A stretch of DNA of 8,358 bases, from positions 1 through 8,358 of the forward strand of contig JAXDOS010000267.1 of the NCBI GenBank assembly GCA_034668785.1, read 5' to 3'. The DNA comes from CANKHA01 sp034668785 (GTDB lineage: Bacteria; Pseudomonadota; Alphaproteobacteria; Rhizobiales; Xanthobacteraceae). Within the stretch, counting starts at the first letter, position 1. Each line of letters starts with the position of its first letter. The notes under the pieces are model-generated. The model was not told the DNA's origin and did not search any database. It worked only from the letters and a program-made list of their open reading frames with translations. Both the position numbers and the translations under genes were made by a program. Below, piece by piece: positions 5,753 through 8,358 of the stretch.

Positions 5753-6457
5753 ATGCAGAACAACATGTCCAATTGGATCTCTTTCTGGAATTCCGACCAT
5801 CCGATCTACGTGAATGCGCGCCACCGCGACGTGCATTACCGCACGATCGCCAGGGACGTGGGCCGTTACGTGCCGTCCAGCGACGCCGTCGTGCTCGACT
5901 ACGGATGCGGCGAGGCGCTGCACGCCGACCGCATTGCTGCCGTGGCGGGCCGCCTGATCCTCTGCGACGCCGCGCCGAAGGTGCGCGCCGCGCTGCTCGC
6001 GCGCTTTGCCGGCATTCCCAATATCGAGATACGCGCGCCGGAAGAGGTTGCCGCGTTGCCCGAACACACCCTCGATCTCGTCGTTATGCATTCGGTCGCG
6101 CAATATCTGCGGCCGGAAGAAACCGACGTGCTGTTCGCGCTATTCCACCGGCTATTAAAGCCCGGCGGATTCTTCATTCTCGGCGACGTGGTGCCGCCGC
6201 ATGTGTCCCCGCTGGTCGATGCGCTGGCGCTGCTGCGCTTCGGCGCCGCCAACGGCTTTTTCGGCGCTGCCTTGCTCGGACTGTTGCGCACGGCCTTTTC
6301 CGATTATCCCCGGCTGCGCTCGAAGCTTGGCATTTCGCACTATGACGAGGCCGACATGATGAGCAGACTTCGCGCCGCCGGCTTTACCGCGCGGCGGGCG
6401 TCGGCGAATATCGGACATAATCAAGCGCGGATGATGTTTCTCGCCCAGCCGGCATGA
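5753..6457 (+). CDS. Class I SAM-dependent methyltransferase
   Basis: This is a 234-residue cytoplasmic enzyme with a Rossmann-fold methyltransferase domain; the methyl acceptor is unknown. The SAM-binding motif I is VVLDYGCGE (46-54), the acidic residue after the second strand is Asp72 in LILCDAAP, LDLVVMHSVAQYL (107-119) is the motif IV strand, and LLKPGGFFILGDVVPP (134-149) is the post-motif region usual for this class. The N-terminal segment SNWISFWNSDHPIYVNARHRDVHYR (6-30) precedes the fold and may shape the substrate pocket. Residues 155-182 are rich in Leu, Ala and Phe and may be an amphipathic lid. The start is uncertain: the ATG at 5765 (residue 5) gives MSNWISFWNS and looks just as plausible, and neither start has a Shine-Dalgarno site. 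The gene begins 64 nt after the Fic gene and ends 10 nt before the convergent membrane-protein gene. Confidence 0.85.
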   Translation: MQNNMSNWISFWNSDHPIYVNARHRDVHYRTIARDVGRYVPSSDAVVLDYGCGEALHADRIAAVAGRLILCDAAPKVRAALLARFAGIPNIEIRAPEEVAALPEHTLDLVVMHSVAQYLRPEETDVLFALFHRLLKPGGFFILGDVVPPHVSPLVDALALLRFGAANGFFGAALLGLLRTAFSDYPRLRSKLGISHYDEADMMSRLRAAGFTARRASANIGHNQARMMFLAQPA

Positions 6458-6467
6458 CTTGATCGCA

Positions 6468-7517
6468 CTATCCAGGCGCTTCCGCCGGCAGCGGCTCCAA
6501 CTGAGTCCCGCCTGCCGCGCTCTCGCTGGTTTTGTCCAAAACCATATTGAGCTGCGCGCCGAGGAGCACGACGATGGAGGACATCCACATCCACATCATC
6601 ATGCCCATGGCGGCGCCGAGCGAGCCATAAGTGGCGTCGTAGTTGGCGAAGTTGGCGAGATACCACGAAAGTAGTGCCGATCCGAGCAGCCAGGATAGCG
6701 CCGCAAAGACCGAGCCTGGCGTGATCCATCGCCATTTTGCGCCATGGGGACTTGGGCCGAAACGGTAAAGCACGGCGAGGCCCAGGATCAGGCCCAGCAG
6801 CAACGCCGGCCACCGCAGAAGCGGCGTCAAGCTTTCGCTCCATCCGTCAAATCCGAATGACGACATCACCAATGGAAACACCACGACCGCGCCCACGGCG
6901 AGCAACAACATGGTAATGGCCCCAAGGGTGAGGGCGAGCGAGACCGCGTTGAGGCGAAAGAAGCTGCGCGTTTCCGGCACGCCATAGATCACATTCAAGG
7001 CGTCCATCATCGCTTTCATCCCGGCATTGGCGCTCCAAAGCGCGAACAGCGTGCCGAAGATGAAGGCGAAGCCAAGCGTGCTGTCGCCCTTGGCGAGAAT
7101 GCGGCCAACCTGCTCGCGCACGATTTCGTAAGCGCCCGCCGGCATGACGCCGGCAACCAGCGAGAGATGGTCGTTGATCGTCGAGGCCTTGGCGAAAAGG
7201 CCATAGAAGGAGACGAAAGCGGTGATCGCGGGAAAGAGCGCAAGCAGCCCGTAGAACACGATGCCCGCTGCGACCGCCAGAAGCCGGTCCTCCGACATGG
7301 CCTCATAGGTGCGCAGGAGGATGTCTTTCCAGTCGCCCCAGGATGTCCAGGACAGCGGCCGGAGTGATGAACCGATGGCCTTTCGCTTGCCGGTTGCGGG
7401 GAGCGCGGTCTTTTCCGGTGCTTGCGCCGGGGCCTCAAGACGCCACGCGGCGAGGATCAAGCCGGCCAGGACAAGACCGGAGAGCCAGCGTGGAGGGTCA
7501 AATCGCTTGGGAGGCAT
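6468..7517 (-). CDS. YihY/BrkB-family inner-membrane protein
   Basis: This 349-residue polytopic inner-membrane protein belongs to the YihY/virulence factor BrkB family, once thought to be RNase BN; its molecular role is unsettled. Hydrophobic segments lie at about residues 81-109, 146-165, 188-222, 235-252, 264-290 and 298-327, the usual set of six. Family signatures are AAGIVFYGLLALFPAITAF (83-101), LFALWSANAGMKAMMDALNVIYG (157-179) and YDATYGSLGAAMG (293-305) followed by a Met/Trp-rich helix and LLGAQLN (318-324). Residues 1-60 are extra relative to E. coli YihY: one hydrophobic stretch (11-26) and a basic Pro/Ala linker. The start at 7517 lacks a clear ribosome binding site, so the N-terminus is uncertain, though the core is not. 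The gene runs against both neighbours, convergent with the methyltransferase gene and divergent from carB. Confidence 0.92.
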   Translation of the reverse strand: MPPKRFDPPRWLSGLVLAGLILAAWRLEAPAQAPEKTALPATGKRKAIGSSLRPLSWTSWGDWKDILLRTYEAMSEDRLLAVAAGIVFYGLLALFPAITAFVSFYGLFAKASTINDHLSLVAGVMPAGAYEIVREQVGRILAKGDSTLGFAFIFGTLFALWSANAGMKAMMDALNVIYGVPETRSFFRLNAVSLALTLGAITMLLLAVGAVVVFPLVMSSFGFDGWSESLTPLLRWPALLLGLILGLAVLYRFGPSPHGAKWRWITPGSVFAALSWLLGSALLSWYLANFANYDATYGSLGAAMGMMMWMWMSSIVVLLGAQLNMVLDKTSESAAGGTQLEPLPAEAPG

Positions 7518-7662
7518 GGAGTGACCGGAATCCGGGAAACGCAGCCAGATAACATTTGTCCAGCCCGAAAGTTGCCATCAACAGACCGGCGGTGCTTTCG
7601 CCCTTCCCTGACCCCCGATTCTGGTCTACACAGCCCGCGCGCGCGGGGCGGGTTTCCTCCGG

Positions 7663-7704
7663 TCGGCGCGTGCCGAAGGACGCGCTATAGCGCGCCTTTT
7701 TTTT
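7663..7704 (+). terminator. Terminator-like hairpins and T8 tract in the carB leader
   Basis: GGCGCG (7665-7670) pairs perfectly with CGCGCC (7691-7696), immediately followed by eight T residues (7697-7704), the form of an intrinsic terminator on the plus strand. It ends 36 nt before the carB ATG. The nearest plus-strand gene upstream ends at 6457, so it does not close an adjacent gene. Competing structures exist: TCGGC (7663-7667) with GCCGA (7672-7676), and the self-complementary CGCGCTATAGCGCG (7681-7694). A further G/C hairpin, CCCGC (7634-7638) with GCGGG, lies upstream. A CTATAG (7685-7690) could instead be a -10 box placing initiation in the T tract, but no matching -35 box is visible. 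Attenuation is an inference. Confidence 0.5.
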
Positions 7705-7740
7705 GTGTCCGTGTTCCCCGGTCGAACCGGGAAGGAGCCG

Positions 7741-8358
7741 ATGCCGAAGCGAACCGACATTAAATCGATCCTGATCATCGGCGCCGGACCTATCGTCATC
7801 GGTCAGGCCTGCGAATTCGACTATTCCGGCACCCAGGCCTGCAAGGCGTTGAAGGCGGAAGGCTATCGCATCGTCCTGGTGAATTCGAACCCGGCGACGA
7901 TCATGACCGATCCGGACCTTGCGCACGCCACCTATATCGAGCCGATCACGCCGGAGATTGTCGCCAAGATCATCGAGAAGGAGCGCTACGTTCTTCCCGG
8001 CGGATTTGCGTTGCTTCCCACGATGGGCGGGCAGACCGCGCTCAACTGCGCGCTGTCGCTGCGCAAGATGGGAACGCTGGAGAAATTCGACGTCGAGATG
8101 ATCGGCGCCAGCGCCGACGCCATCGACATGGCCGAGGACCGCAAACTGTTCCGCGAAGCCATGCAGCGGATCGGACTGGAAACGCCGCGCTCGCATCAGA
8201 TCAAGACGCTGCCGCAGGCGCTGGAAGCGCTCGACGACATCGGCCTGCCGGCGATCATCCGCCCGTCGTTTACGCTCGGCGGCACCGGCGGCGGCATTGC
8301 CTATAACAAGGCGGAGTTCATCGACATCGTCGAGCGCGGCATCGACGCCTCGCCCACC
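7741..8358 (+). CDS. carB: Carbamoyl-phosphate synthase large subunit (N-terminal part)
   Basis: The first 206 residues of CarB are present; the gene continues past the right edge (the full protein is normally about 1,070-1,110 residues). CarB makes carbamoyl phosphate from bicarbonate, ammonia delivered by CarA, and two ATP. GAAGGAG at 7731-7737 supports the ATG at 7741. The opening MPKRTDIKSI, then GAGPIVIGQACEFDYSG (14-30), LVNSNPATIMTDPD (46-59) and LLPTMGGQTALNCALSL (91-107), is near-invariant pre-ATP-grasp sequence. The first ATP-grasp domain begins with AEDRKLFREAM (131-141) and IIRPSFTLGGTGGGIAYN (172-189), giving Arg134 and Arg174 as equivalents of E. coli Arg129 and Arg169. The shift of five is explained by extra residues in KERYVLPGGFALLPT (80-94), where E. 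coli, as I recall it, has KERPDAVLPT. Confidence 0.98.
   Translation, partial: MPKRTDIKSILIIGAGPIVIGQACEFDYSGTQACKALKAEGYRIVLVNSNPATIMTDPDLAHATYIEPITPEIVAKIIEKERYVLPGGFALLPTMGGQTALNCALSLRKMGTLEKFDVEMIGASADAIDMAEDRKLFREAMQRIGLETPRSHQIKTLPQALEALDDIGLPAIIRPSFTLGGTGGGIAYNKAEFIDIVERGIDASPT

Noticed and set aside
7498..8196. 232-residue minus-strand frame covering the carB leader and start
   Set aside because: carB on the plus strand is unmistakable, so this is a shadow frame.

Overview
The window reads as a stretch of high-GC alphaproteobacterial chromosome, most likely from a Hyphomicrobiales (Rhizobiales) lineage near Bradyrhizobium, Rhodopseudomonas or Xanthobacteraceae. This placement is inferred from the strong G/C preference at third codon positions, a stand-alone Bug/TctC binding protein, a Fic module of a type I associate with rhizobia, G/C-rich palindromic intergenic repeats, and carA and carB lying close together but not adjacent. 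No RNA gene, CRISPR array, insertion sequence or phage gene was seen.

Layout. Positions 1-687 hold a two-gene chromate transporter: the tail of a first short-chain ChrA-type protein, then a complete second half overlapping it by 8 nt. A 9-bp hairpin begins at the base after the second stop codon. A secreted Bug/TctC-family solute-binding protein (758-1726) and a small secreted lipocalin-like protein (1784-2281) follow on the same strand. A dense palindromic repeat block (about 2286-2410) separates the lipocalin gene from the convergent yqeY-type gene (2422-2877, minus strand, GTG start). yqeY is divergent from carA (2983-4170), the glutaminase subunit of carbamoyl-phosphate synthase.

The large subunit gene carB starts at 7741 and runs off the window. 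The 3.57 kb between carA and carB holds a YjlB-like cupin (4241-4858), a Fic toxin-antitoxin module (4904-5688), a class I SAM-dependent methyltransferase (5753-6457) and, on the minus strand, a YihY/BrkB-family membrane protein (6468-7517). carB therefore cannot simply be read through from carA, and its own leader carries a hairpin followed by eight T residues.

The least ordinary parts are the Fic module and the carB leader. The Fic toxin has the catalytic HPFREGNGR core but a Leu where canonical AMPylating Fic proteins have the second Arg. Its partner antitoxin keeps the Glu-Gly of the inhibitory helix but lacks the usual Ser/Thr four residues earlier. The toxin's expected N-terminus is split between two frames by a one-base offset. 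The module's best promoter is an extended -10 box that would start transcription at the antitoxin ATG. The carB leader has mutually exclusive hairpins and a terminator-like U tract 36 nt before the start codon, which suggests attenuation or UTP-sensitive initiation. No wholly new system is convincingly visible.
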